In this document: positions 8,797 to 19,465 of the stretch, piece by piece | Layout of the letters: each line of letters begins with the position of its first letter | How positions within the stretch are numbered: position 1 is the first letter of the stretch | From: Pseudoneurospora amorphoporcata | Lineage: Eukaryota > Ascomycota > Sordariomycetes > Sordariales > Sordariaceae | Direction: 5' to 3' | DNA length: 64,000 nucleotides | NCBI GenBank assembly: GCA_033297205.1 | Contig: MU859142.1 | Location: forward strand, 1-64,000 | Made by a program: the position numbers and the translations under genes | Notes under the pieces: generated by a model | The model's input: only the letters and a program-made list of their open reading frames with translations | Told to the model about the DNA's origin: nothing | The model's database searches: none

Positions 8797-11320
8797 TTCC
8801 ATGTTTCTGCATACAAAGGACCTCGGATGTAAAGGTGATAGTTCTACTGACGATACAGCGGCGTTCCAGGCGGCGCTCTACGCAAGTTTGGGCAAGATCC
8901 TCTTCGTCGACGCCGGATTATACATTCTCACCTCGACCATCACTATCCCTCCTAAAGCCAAGATCGTGGGTGAAGCATAGTCGCAATTAGTTGCGTCGAG
9001 CTCATATTTCTTCGATGCCAAGTACGTTTAGAGCTCCTTGCCTCATTGTTTCGTTACTGTCCAAACGCTAACTTATATTAGCCTATTGTAGCAACCCCAA
9101 GGTTATAATTAAAGTGGGCAATGCCGGAGACGTTGGTAATATAAAAATGCAGAATCTCATTTTTACGTTACGCGGTCCCATACCCGGTCTAATTATCATC
9201 CAATAGAATATCCAAGCTGATGTATAAGGCTCTGCTAGGCTTTGGGATTGCCATATACGCTTAAGAGGTACAACGGGAATAAAGTTGATACCTGCAGAGT
9301 GTCCTCCCGTTACTAGCGGTACCAACTCCGGCTGCTCAGCTGCTAGTCTAATGATGCACCTTACCCCATCAGCGTCGGGTTACTTTAAAAATATGTAGCT
9401 TTGGGTAGCCGACTACATAATTGAGTAAGTTGTACTCTAATGTTCCCCAGGCAGGAAGAAGAGTAAAGGTCTAGTACCACCTCTTGTAACTAATTGGACT
9501 AACAACTGCCTATCTGCTTCTAGTAACCTTGATCTTATTAGCGAAAACAATAACATAGTGTAAACGTCTATTTATGTTGCCCGTGGCTTTTTGATTGAGA
9601 GTACAAAGCCTACTTGGTATAGAAGCTTTCCCATCTTCTCCTTCTATCACAGCCAGCAAAACTGACCTCATTACTAGACTTTAAGCTTTATAGTACTGCG
9701 TCTGAGCACGCAGTGTTCTACCAGTACAATTTCCACTCGGCAGCGAACATATTCGCCGGTATGCTGCAGACCGAATCGCCGTACTTCCAACCGACCCCGC
9801 CACCACCAGCTCCTTTCGCTGCTGTTGTTGGCCTTTTGCCGGGGGACCCGGATTATACATGTGCTGCCGGAAATGAGTTCAACGGCTGCGATCAATCCTG
9901 GTCCGTGGTTATGACAGGTTCGGCAAACATCTTTATTGTTAGTGCAGGCATCTACACTGTAAGTGCCGTGGTCATAACCCAGGGACAGTGACAACCATCT
10001 TCGTTTGCACGGTTGCTCCTTGCTTCTATTTTTGGCTAACGACCGTTTTAACAACAGTGGTTTTCGACATATGCGCAGACCTGCATCGATCTGTAGTTAT
10101 GTTAAAAGGCGCTTATGCTTCTCAAAGACAACTTGGCCAACGTTCGCTTCCAGAATCTTGTTACCATCGGTGCCAAGTTCATGGCTGTCATGGACGGCAA
10201 AGGCATTCCGGCCATCGACAACCTTAACGTTGACACGCACCCCAGTTGGTCTCAAGTTAGCGTTCTCGACGTTGGTAGTAACGGTACTACTAGATTTGAT
10301 GAGGCTATTTGGATCGACCCCGCGATTTGGGATATGGATGAGCCGAAATTCACTTGCTCTCCTCCGTCCAATGTCAAGTTGCCACCATAGAAAGGTACAA
10401 CCAGTACTGTCCAGTATCCGCTGATTACCATTAGCCAAGGAACTTGGATAAGTACTATTACCCAGGCGCCCTTGACTATTACAGAATGGGTGCTTGAGCC
10501 GGTAACGATAACTCGGGATGCCGCCGCCGTGAACAAGAACAAACGTGATGCTGGCGTGGAGATATGGCCCGTTCCGGCAACAACACCTTTCTGGCCTGCT
10601 ATTCTTTACAGGGGTGACGACGGGCAGATATCAACAACATCTGCCACTGGTACCTTTCCCAAGCCTGCGGCAACGCCACTTTCCGGAAGCTGGCCCAAAA
10701 AGGCTGTCCGAGCAGTTTGGGGTTGGCCCGAGAACCCATTGGTGGATGAATGCGATTTCTACGACTTCAACTGTGTCCCCAAGCCATGGTTCGGGGGTAC
10801 TGTAGGAGATCCGGGCGGTGATGACTTCTATGATGACGAGAATGCCGCGGAACTGCGGACAATCTGTCCTGAAGAAACGTCCACATCTTCCACTTCTCCA
10901 AAGCCAACACCAACCAAGATCAGTCCCACGGTAGCCGTGCCCATTCCTGCCCCTGTCTACCAGCAAGGCGACCCGCGGTTGAACACGAAAAAATGCTTTA
11001 AGGGCGAACAGACCGAGAACGTTCGGATGCGCAACGCTACGACCAGATTCTGCGACGATATCGCGCACAGGGACCTTATAGCGGGATTCGAGTACGAGAA
11101 AGAGTATAAGTTTGAGTATAACGGTGGCATTGGTTTCGTTGGTATCACCGTGTCGCTTGAGATAAAGCCCAAGTGCAGCTTCAACTACTCCAAAAGCCTA
11201 TGCCAAAGGTACTTGTCTGTGCCAACGGATAGTTGTGATTGTAATGGAGTTAATGGGAAGCATGGAGGTACAGTGGAGAATAATTGCTATAAGTGGAAAG
11301 TTGACCCTAACCGTCGGTAG
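8797..11320 (+). pseudogene. GH55 exo-beta-1,3-glucanase pseudogene, 5' part missing
   Basis: Plus-strand translation matches the second pectate-lyase-like (beta-helix) half of fungal family 55 exo-1,3-beta-glucanases, secreted enzymes that degrade beta-1,3-glucan. Recognisable blocks are KDLGCKGD at the start, SLMMHLTPSASGYF, YVARGFLIEST, NIFAGMLQTESPYFQPTPPP, NVRFQNLVTIGAKFMAVMDG and IWDMDEPKFTC. Introns persist, for example GTAAGT at about 9969 to AACAG near 10060 and another ending near 9526. The first half of the enzyme and the signal peptide are absent, because the small LTR-like element ends just upstream. Stops are RIP-type: TGG to TAG in GEA*SQ and LPP*KG, and two C-to-T stops after TCIDL. 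The final 282 codons (10472-11320) are open and end in a Cys-rich module of a type also found at the C-termini of other secreted fungal carbohydrate-active proteins (SCDCNGVNGKHGGTVENNC). Confidence 0.85.
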
Positions 11321-13399
11321 TGTTGAAAAGGGGACGAGAGTCTTGAATGCCAGCAGTAGAGGTTTAGGTAGTAGTGTTGAGGATTTCACTACATAACTCT
11401 CACAGATTGGGTTTATGTTAGGCACCGCTTGTACATATATTGACGGCTTGTCCTCCACGAACAAGCTTCCTTACACTTTTTCTCAACAATGTTTACTTTT
11501 GTCTTCCTTCCTTTCTTGCTCGCTCCCTCTCTCTCTTGCTCATCCGTTCGTCAGTCGCGGGCAGAATCAACAAGCAGCGTTATCAACTTAAGTCCTGATC
11601 GAGAGTCTTCGGCCCTTGGTACAATACTGCATTCCATATTAAGCTATAGACTATTAGTAGGGTAAAGCAAGTTATATTTTAAAAGGTACATTTTAGGTGG
11701 CAATTGGTAGACTTCTGGGATGATCACCCATATGGTCTTGTGAACAAATGAGCAGCCATGATGGTTTGTAGAGGCAGCTGTTCTTGGAACGGGAAACGTA
11801 ACTAGTTTTTACGTCGAAAAGGAAGAAGAAAAGGACCAAGGTATATAAGATAATAAATGAGCCTTCATGAAACGCGTCGGAAAGCGCTCATCATCAACGC
11901 CTAAGATCCTGGATCCGAGTGACCATATGTATTTTAAACGTTTATTAATATCAAACGAAGCCATCATTGCCAGCAACTGATAAGAGATCAAGACCCATAG
12001 ATACCGATAAGCGATTTTTATCGATAAGGATGCCAGCGTGATAAGATGCACCCGATAAGTAGTCCACTAAACCACCAAAAAAATGGATCGTGACCATACA
12101 CAAAAAAACATACAGCACCTGGGATTCGCTGGTCGTCACCGACCCAACTACTAGTCAGGCGATTGGTAGCTTATCTATGGGAGAGCGGACGGGATCCCGA
12201 GTTTTCTACCATCTATGGTCGTATGTGCTATATTGAACGGGAGATGGAGCTTATGTTGCAACTTGTTCCTGCATAAAAGTCAATCCCATTCTCACAATGG
12301 CCCAGCAAAATCAAAGTCACAGACTTGGTCGGGTTCCAAGTTTCACCCCCATGTAAGATCACCAAGTTTTGGCAAACATTTCCAGGGCAAAATTCGATCT
12401 CTGCTCTGGGTCTGCACTCTGCGATAACCCCAAGAGAAGGGAGAGAAAACAGTGCGAGAGTCGCACGCAAACAATTTGAAGAGAAGCTGACCTTGGCAAC
12501 GTCCACAACAACGCCTCAAGCTGTCGTTTCCCCTCCCCCACAAGAATTGTGTGCTGGTCAGCTTCCATCCAGAAGGGCAGTGGCACCTTGGGACCGGGAA
12601 ACCACAGTTGTTTGGTTTCTGGCTCATACCCATGCCATGCCTGCTTCCCCCGCCCGAGCGCCCACCTACCAAATCAGGCACTCCCTGCAAGGGGAGAAGG
12701 TAATGTGCCTGATGTGAAGCATCTTTCCACGTGCGCGGTGTCAATCAGGATTGTCAATGCGAATGGGCAAGTACCGAAATCGTCGCATGTTGATCGGTGT
12801 ACCGCGTACTTGGGAAGCCTGAATAGCACAACTTTAACTGACATCACCAAACCCGACGATTCCCAAACCCAATCAAATGAAATTGGAGAAATATGTCACT
12901 GATGGAGACAGACAGGTCCATGGTCATTACACGTGCGGCATCGAGATTCCCGTCTGTCAACAACCCCAGCTGGAGATCAACCCTATCCCAACTGATGTGT
13001 TGTTGACGGCTTCTGGAAGGGATGGAAACCGAACAGACGAGACAAAAGACACCTGTCAGACGAAGGGTCAACGGCCCGGGCCAGTCTCGAACCAGGGGAG
13101 CGGACGTCATTTCCGTTGGCGTACCCCTGACGATCGTTCAGGCACATGCGTCGTATCGGTTGCACACACAAGCAGTTTGCGATAGGCATGTTCGGCTGGT
13201 TGCGCGCGGGGTTCTGTCTGCGCGACATCAAGAGACAAAGCAAAACGAACCCGTCGAGGATAAAAGAAATAGACTGGACGTGGACGGGAGGGAAAGCGGG
13301 AGAGCTTTGGGAGAGCTTCAATATGGAGAATGTGCCAGCGGACGGATTGCTACCGTACTTTACCCTAACCAGCGCTACGGACTATTTTCTGCTGGTCTA
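11321..13399. other. Intergenic, no gene recognised
   Basis: Short frames of up to about 130 codons occur on both strands near 12.3-13.4 kb, but they overlap each other, lack introns that would join them and resemble nothing I know. A ~37-bp stretch at 12263-12300 resembles 58903-58940. Confidence 0.5.
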
Positions 13400-13759
13400 C
13401 AGTAATGATCCCTGCTTTTGCAAGTAATTCCGGCACCCTAAGTTTTTTGCAAAAGAGGGGGTTTTGCAAAAGGAGGTCCCGGTGCACAGACCAGAAAGGG
13501 CCCTCTGACCATTGATCGACGGGCGATAGGCTAAATAGTGGGTCTCTTAACCCCCGGTAGACGGGTATAAGTGTCCACGCCCACCAAAATTGGACCCCTG
13601 CTTTTGCAAATCCGGCCTTGAGCGTTTGCGAATTGCAGTTAGCAGTCTTAACCACCAGAGGGAATGCGGGCAGCCCGAACCTTTAGCAAAAGGGGGGGTT
13701 TTAGCAAAAGGGGGGGTTTTAGCAAAAGGGGGGGTTAGCAACTGCAGGGATCATTACTG
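13400..13759. mobile_element. 360-bp MITE flanked by TA, Tc1/mariner type
   Basis: The element starts CAGTAATGATCCCTGC and ends with its exact reverse complement, a 16-bp perfect terminal inverted repeat. A TA dinucleotide flanks each end (13398-13399 and 13760-13761), the target-site duplication of Tc1/mariner/pogo transposons. No transposase is encoded. A second copy of the terminal motif (CCCCTGCTTTTGCAAATCCGG) lies internally at about 13592-13615, and three tandem 18-bp units sit near the right end. It is not visibly RIP-mutated. Confidence 0.82.
13685..13736. repeat. Three tandem 18-bp AGCAAAAGGGGGGGTTTT units
   Basis: Units start at 13685, 13703 and 13721; the last lacks its final two T. 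Each contains a run of seven G. They lie inside the MITE and look like an internal subterminal repeat array. Confidence 0.9.
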
Positions 13760-13761
13760 TA

Positions 13762-14712
13762 CTGATGCTGTCCCAAGTACCTCCCTAGGTAGGTATTTGA
13801 TGACATTGGATCCGGTTCCATTTCTATTCTCGGACGGTTAGGGAAGTGGTAGTGGAAGCTGTACAGAATCAATTACCCCTGGGCAAGAAAGACGCTAGGG
13901 GAAAAAGCGAACAGTCCCCCCTGTTTGGCCCCATGGGCTCCACCCACGCGACGGGCCCAATTCCCAAATACCTCACGACGCCTCGAAACAAGCGAACAGC
14001 GGCCTTCTTTTCTTCCTTTTTCATTTCTTTGCCTCTTTTTGCTTCGTTTCCCGTTTCCCTTCCCACCCCTGTCACCCGCCAAGGTGGTTGGTGGTTTGAC
14101 GGATAGCAGCCTGCCTGTGTTTATCGTCCGTCTTTCTCTCCTGTCACTCTCTTTTCACAACGACACCCAAAGACAACTTGAACCTACCCATTTGGGTATC
14201 TGATCACTCGTTTTTTCTCTAGTCTTTTAATTCCATCTCCTTACTCTGTCGTCGCATGCCGACGACCGTCCCTGTGACCACACCACATCACGTTCATTTT
14301 ACAACATTCCCGCGCCCGGATCGCGCAACGACACCGAGAAACGAAAAGACACTCGCTCGTACTAGTCATTTGGATATCCAGTCAGCGCCCCCAGCAACAT
14401 CGGGACCAAAGTCGCCAGACCTCAACATTTTGAATACTATACCGTACACAATTCTATTTTCCCGTCGACATGGGCCTTTTATAGACAATCCTTTTGATCA
14501 ACAACAACGTTATTTTCCGTCACACCTGGTGCTTCACCTACCCAGGAACAGGTGATCTTACATTGTCATCACAGCAGCTGGGTTGGTGATAGCTTCTCCT
14601 CTTTGCCGACTGGTCCGTCGTCAATTCTAATCAATCCTTCTCGCGCAGTAATGTGTTTCTTGTAAACCTTAAAATCATTCGTTGATCCAGTCATTCGTTT
14701 ATTGTCTTCAAA
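13762..14712. other. Promoter and leader region of the following gene
   Basis: The stretch is rich in pyrimidine tracts (for example TTCTTTTCTTCC-like runs near 14008-14060), typical of fungal promoters and 5' leaders. There is no convincing coding sequence. Confidence 0.5.
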
Positions 14713-17700
14713 ATGGTATCGCTTTTCGGTATCAAGTTCGGCGACAAGAAGAAGGGGTACGCATCTTCCATCCCACGCCACCATTTCAGTGAGCGCCCCC
14801 CCCCTACGGACCACAACGATACTGATGGCGCAAACAGGAAACCCGAAAGAGCAGCGGTGGGGGACAACAGCTATGCGGATTCCGAGAAAGCGGCATCCCT
14901 GAAACGGACCGTCACCAACGAAAGCAACCGATCCGATGCAGCGGCATCCCCGATTCTTCCTCCGCCTGGGACCGCTCCCTATGCGCCCGGCATCGGCGCC
15001 CAAAACCAGGCCACCTCGAGCATGTCCAACCTCGCCGACCCGCGGATCGACAACCATTCCGACATCAAACACTATGCATCGGATATGAACCTACGGGCCA
15101 AGTTCGGCGCCATGAATGGGTCTTCGGCAAGCTTGGCACACGGCCCGGGCCCGGTTCTGTCGCCGCGCCCCCAAACAGCAAACGCCAAGAGCAAACCGTG
15201 GGACAATTCTGATCTTCCCGAAATTCCTATTATGAAGAAGGCCTCGACCGCGCCTATTGCGCCCAGGTCCCCTTTGAGTCAGGTTGCAACGGATCTTCCT
15301 GCGCCCATGGACGCCAACGTCATTCACTCGCCGATGAAGGAGAAGGTGGAGGCAACCGTGAGACTGGTTCAGTCGGACGAAGATGCGGATTTAGGGATTT
15401 CGAAAGACCAGGAGGTTCTCAAGCGGAACGTTGCCGAGGAAAAAATCTCGGACGAGATGTCGCCTACTGAGCCTTTGGCGAGACCTCACTATATGTCTCC
15501 GCTTGACCCTCTCAATGGACCAGGCCCGGTTCTGAAGAATATCGACGAGAGACCTAGTAGCCGAGGCGGCATGCAGGATGGACCGCCGGGCCCAGTATTC
15601 AGAGGAAACATCGACGAAATACCGAGTAGCAGAGGAGGAATGCACAGCGGGCCTGGTGGCCCTGGACCGATGTTTCGAGCTAACATCGACGAAAGACCTG
15701 GTAGTCGAGGTGGATTGCGCGATGGACCGGGCGGTCCCGCGCCAATCTTCCGTGGTAACATTGACCAGAGACCCGGTAGCCGAGGTGGCATGCCTATGAA
15801 TGGCCCCAACGGTCCTAACGGCCCACCCCGCCCTTTCCCGGCCCATGGCCATGGTCCTCCTCGCCATGGACCACCCACGCATGGCCTCCCACACCCACCT
15901 GGACCTCGCGCAGGACCTCCAGGACCCCGTGGACCCGGTCCCCAAGGCCCTCCTCACCCAGGGCCCCATCCCGGACCTCACCAAGGGCCTCACCCGGGAC
16001 CTCCGCGCCAAGGACCGCCTTACAGAGGACCGATGCCGCATCAGGGACCTCCTCACCCGGGGACACCCAACCGAGGACCGCCACGCCAGGGACCGCCTCG
16101 CAATGGCATTCCTCCCCAGGGCACTCCCCGCCAAGGATCTCCTCACCGGGGACCTCCTCAACATGGATCTCCACATGGCGCTCCTTATCGTGGGACTCCT
16201 CCTCCTCATGGACCTCCACGCGGGCCTCCTCCCCGTGGGCCTCACCAGTCTGGTCCTCACCCTGGCCCTCATGGTCCCCCTCATGGTCCCCCACATGGTC
16301 CCCCTCATGGGCCTCCGGGACCTCTGCGTCCTGGACTTCGTGGCCACCCTCCTCAAGGATCTCCCCGCCAAGGACCTCCGCGTCAGGGATCTCTGGCCCA
16401 AGCCCCTCCGCACGCTGGCCCTACGCCACTTTCTGCGCCTAACAACAAGCCGCTCCCTCCGCCAAACAAGCCGCTTCCTCAGCAGCCTGGTGGACCTACA
16501 CCTCTTACTGCGCCGAACAAGCCTCTTCCTCAACAGCCAGGTATGGATACCCGTGGTCCTCTGTCGCACGGACATGCAACTTTGGGGGATCTCCCACGCC
16601 TGCAGATTCCCGGTTCAAATAGCCGTCCTCAAAGTCCTGCGGTGAAGACTTCTAGCCCAGTCAAACGTAGCCAGGAGGAAGAAGCAAGTCCGAGAACTGT
16701 TTCCAAGCCGGATACCGTCCTGTCACCGACGACTGTCCCCGAGGCCGAAACCAGGAGCAACTCGCCATCGCCCCCGGAATCCATCGCTGAGCACCTGCTC
16801 GACGACGATGACTCGATTTTCTCCAGGCCGATCATCAAGACTCTCGGAGCGAGACGTGACACCCTAACCATCATCTCCCCACGAAGACACAGTCTTTCGA
16901 TGAAGATCGAAGAGCTAGAGCGAAGCCTCATTGGCGCTCAGAAAGGACGAAGCCTCGACGACCAGCAACGCAGCTTTGACGACAAGAGCCTGAGCTCCGC
17001 TAGCAGCATTTATAGCCAGTTGCATCTGTCGGAGGACGAAGACGACGACGAGCCGATTCTGTCATCGATCCAGCCAGCGCCGCTGCGTACGCCGACAAAG
17101 ACCAGCAACGCGAACCCGATGATCGCCGACATGTTTTCCGAGTCACCGACAGCTGAAGACCCACCAACTCCGATTGCCAAGGACGATCCCGAGACGCCCA
17201 TCATCAGTGACCATCCTGGATCATTCAGCAGTGCGGGCGGTAGCGGCTATGGAATGCCAACCCCGAGAAGAGGAGCACCACCGGCAGCCGCTTTCAGGAC
17301 TCGCCGTCCTGCTCTCGAAGAGTACAGCCTGTACAGCGGTCGATCGACACCCGTTTCTCGCCCAGGGCGATCAGACACGACATCCACAACCGGCGGCAAC
17401 ATGAGCTCTCCGTACCCGGGCACTGCCGACAGCAGCACCTTCAACTCGCCCCAGCGATCCAACACACCGCAGCTCTGGCATCCCCCTCCACGACGTGACA
17501 TCAACCCGCCAACCCCGGCCCTGACTCCCGACCCGGAACCGTACCGACCCGCCGCCAGCCCACTCGCCAACGCCGGCTTCAACTTCGACTTCGGCCCTCA
17601 ACTGACCTCTTCCGTCCCGAGCCAAAACCTCAGCCCCAGCTCCACCTTCGGCGGCCCGACTTCCGCGCCCTCCGTCACCACCACGGGCCCTCCTACCCCA

Positions 17701-18243
17701 GACTCCATGAACGGTCCCGGCCCCACCATCGTCTCCCCCCTGAAGCCCGCTCCCCGCTCTTCAACCCTCAACCGGCCCCACATCCCCGCGCCGCTCAACT
17801 TCAACTTCAATCCCGACGCCGACTCGCGTAGCACCACCACTCCACCCTCACACCACGACGGCAACGAACAAAGTCCCTACACCCCGCCCCTCCGCAGGGC
17901 CACGACGCCCGCAATCGACGGTACCTTGGACGGGCTTTACAACGAAGACGGCACAGGTACAGGAGGCGTAGGTACGAGACCCTCAACGGCATTGGGCGCG
18001 CATAGACCACCGCCTATGACTCCCATCTTTGGCCAACATCCGCCTCGGGCACCGAGTAGGGCACAGACGCCCCTGCTTGGTGGTGGCCCGGACGATGCAG
18101 CGGATCCGGAGGAGGTAGCAAGGGTGTTGGGCATTGGTGTGGCGAGGGGTTTGAGCGTTAAGCAGCCGAAGCAGAGGGCGCCGGAACGGCCGCCTGTGCC
18201 GAACCCGAGGTTGGTGGATGGGTTTGGGACTGGGATGATTTAG
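14713..18243 (+). CDS. Large Gly/Pro-rich, mostly disordered protein
   Basis: A single exon of 1176 codons begins at an ATG in good context (TCAAAATGG). I do not recognise a catalytic domain. The N-terminus MVSLFGIKFGDKKKG is compact and basic. Residues about 265-370 contain four repeats of the type NIDERPSSRGG(M)xDGPxGP. Residues about 365-580 are a nearly unbroken Gly-Pro-rich array of GPP, GPH and QGPP triplets, collagen-like in composition but without strict G-X-Y periodicity. The rest is Ser/Pro/Thr-rich with acidic patches (EDEDDDE near residue 775). The composition suggests an intrinsically disordered scaffold or cortical protein; no signal peptide or membrane segment is seen, so cytosol is likely. 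Function is unknown. Confidence 0.85.
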   Translation: MVSLFGIKFGDKKKGYASSIPRHHFSERPPPTDHNDTDGANRKPERAAVGDNSYADSEKAASLKRTVTNESNRSDAAASPILPPPGTAPYAPGIGAQNQATSSMSNLADPRIDNHSDIKHYASDMNLRAKFGAMNGSSASLAHGPGPVLSPRPQTANAKSKPWDNSDLPEIPIMKKASTAPIAPRSPLSQVATDLPAPMDANVIHSPMKEKVEATVRLVQSDEDADLGISKDQEVLKRNVAEEKISDEMSPTEPLARPHYMSPLDPLNGPGPVLKNIDERPSSRGGMQDGPPGPVFRGNIDEIPSSRGGMHSGPGGPGPMFRANIDERPGSRGGLRDGPGGPAPIFRGNIDQRPGSRGGMPMNGPNGPNGPPRPFPAHGHGPPRHGPPTHGLPHPPGPRAGPPGPRGPGPQGPPHPGPHPGPHQGPHPGPPRQGPPYRGPMPHQGPPHPGTPNRGPPRQGPPRNGIPPQGTPRQGSPHRGPPQHGSPHGAPYRGTPPPHGPPRGPPPRGPHQSGPHPGPHGPPHGPPHGPPHGPPGPLRPGLRGHPPQGSPRQGPPRQGSLAQAPPHAGPTPLSAPNNKPLPPPNKPLPQQPGGPTPLTAPNKPLPQQPGMDTRGPLSHGHATLGDLPRLQIPGSNSRPQSPAVKTSSPVKRSQEEEASPRTVSKPDTVLSPTTVPEAETRSNSPSPPESIAEHLLDDDDSIFSRPIIKTLGARRDTLTIISPRRHSLSMKIEELERSLIGAQKGRSLDDQQRSFDDKSLSSASSIYSQLHLSEDEDDDEPILSSIQPAPLRTPTKTSNANPMIADMFSESPTAEDPPTPIAKDDPETPIISDHPGSFSSAGGSGYGMPTPRRGAPPAAAFRTRRPALEEYSLYSGRSTPVSRPGRSDTTSTTGGNMSSPYPGTADSSTFNSPQRSNTPQLWHPPPRRDINPPTPALTPDPEPYRPAASPLANAGFNFDFGPQLTSSVPSQNLSPSSTFGGPTSAPSVTTTGPPTPDSMNGPGPTIVSPLKPAPRSSTLNRPHIPAPLNFNFNPDADSRSTTTPPSHHDGNEQSPYTPPLRRATTPAIDGTLDGLYNEDGTGTGGVGTRPSTALGAHRPPPMTPIFGQHPPRAPSRAQTPLLGGGPDDAADPEEVARVLGIGVARGLSVKQPKQRAPERPPVPNPRLVDGFGTGMI

Positions 18244-19465
18244 TGAGTGGGGGAGTGAAGCTGGTGCAGTGCAGTGCAGTGCAGATTGTAGGATAGAAGG
18301 GTGTCCTGGGACTAGAATGGTGCAACTGGAACTGGTTTTTCGCTTCTTGTACAAAACTTTACGTGTCATTTGTTGTGGTGGGAAACTTGGAAGGTTTGAA
18401 GAAGGAGGGAGAAGAGGGGAGAGGGGAGAGGAGAGAGATAACTGTACATTTTGCATATTTGTTCGCGTCATCGTTTCGGTCAACTTGGTTATTTGGTTGT
18501 TTGGATATTCGTTAGAACGGAAAGGGAGTTGGAAAGTTAGAAATGGTTTACTGGAATATCGGCACAACAAACATAACATGTTAGCGTCAACTGTATACAT
18601 ATTATTACATCTTTTGGAACTTTTCGAAATTGCACAGTACTTGGTTTCACCTCCCCTTGCAGTTCTTTCGCAGAGCACAGTTCATGACCGGACATGACCC
18701 ACGCTTGGAGGTTGGCCACGTACCTACTACTATCACGCAAGTTTGAAGAGGAAGATAAGGTAGTGCCTGCCAGCCTGCCAAGGGCTTTGAGGCTGCTGCA
18801 AGACAAAACAAGCAGAATGAAGCCGGAACCAAGGTCTTCGTGAGAGCCATCTTGTCTCTCGCTGCAGCACCGGGCGTTGATAAGGTGCGCCGCATACCTA
18901 TTGGCAACAATCACGACTATATTATGCCCCCCTACCAGGAATTGTGCCCGCAGTAAGCCATTCCTGATGGGCGTTATCCTTGCTGTCGTCTCAGTCAGTC
19001 AAGTTTTGTCTGCAGACTCAAGTTTACGCACAAAGATTCAACTTGATGTCCGTCAGCTGTACTGATAACCACTGGCAGATCCGGACCTCCGGCCTTCGTC
19101 ATCTAGACTACCTCCCGCATGGAATATGCAGGCTTCGAGCCTCTTTGACCTTTTTGTGTGAATCATGGTCAAGTTGTCCATCTAGCAGCAATGTGCCCCC
19201 GCAAAGTTCCCCCAATCCTCCCCCGTCGAGTTTTGACTTTTCTTCCCCAGGGTTTCAATCATATTTCCTCTTTCCGACCTAGTCCACCAGACAGCCATTC
19301 CCAGCTTATAAGGTTCCCTTGATTTCCCCTCCATCAAGCTCTTGACTTCTTTCCTGTTTCCCCACTCTAATCACCAGACGTTCACACTCGCTCGCTTTTT
19401 GTCTGTCTACGGCCAACTCATCTATTACCCTTTATGTCGTGTTGTGCTCTTGGCTTTTGCCCAAA
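18244..19465. other. Intergenic, no gene recognised
   Basis: It begins with a GTGCA tandem repeat (about 18263-18283), then purine-rich 3'-flank sequence. The last ~200 bases are pyrimidine-rich and probably the leader of the next gene. Confidence 0.5.

Noticed and set aside
12325..13427. Several 100-130-codon frames on both strands
   Set aside because: They overlap each other, lack recognisable domains and have no splice signals that would join them into a gene.
15391..16575. 394-codon open frame on the minus strand, Arg/Ser-rich
   Set aside because: It is the antisense shadow of the Gly/Pro-rich array in the plus-strand gene; GGN/CCN codons leave few stops on the other strand, and no domain is recognisable.
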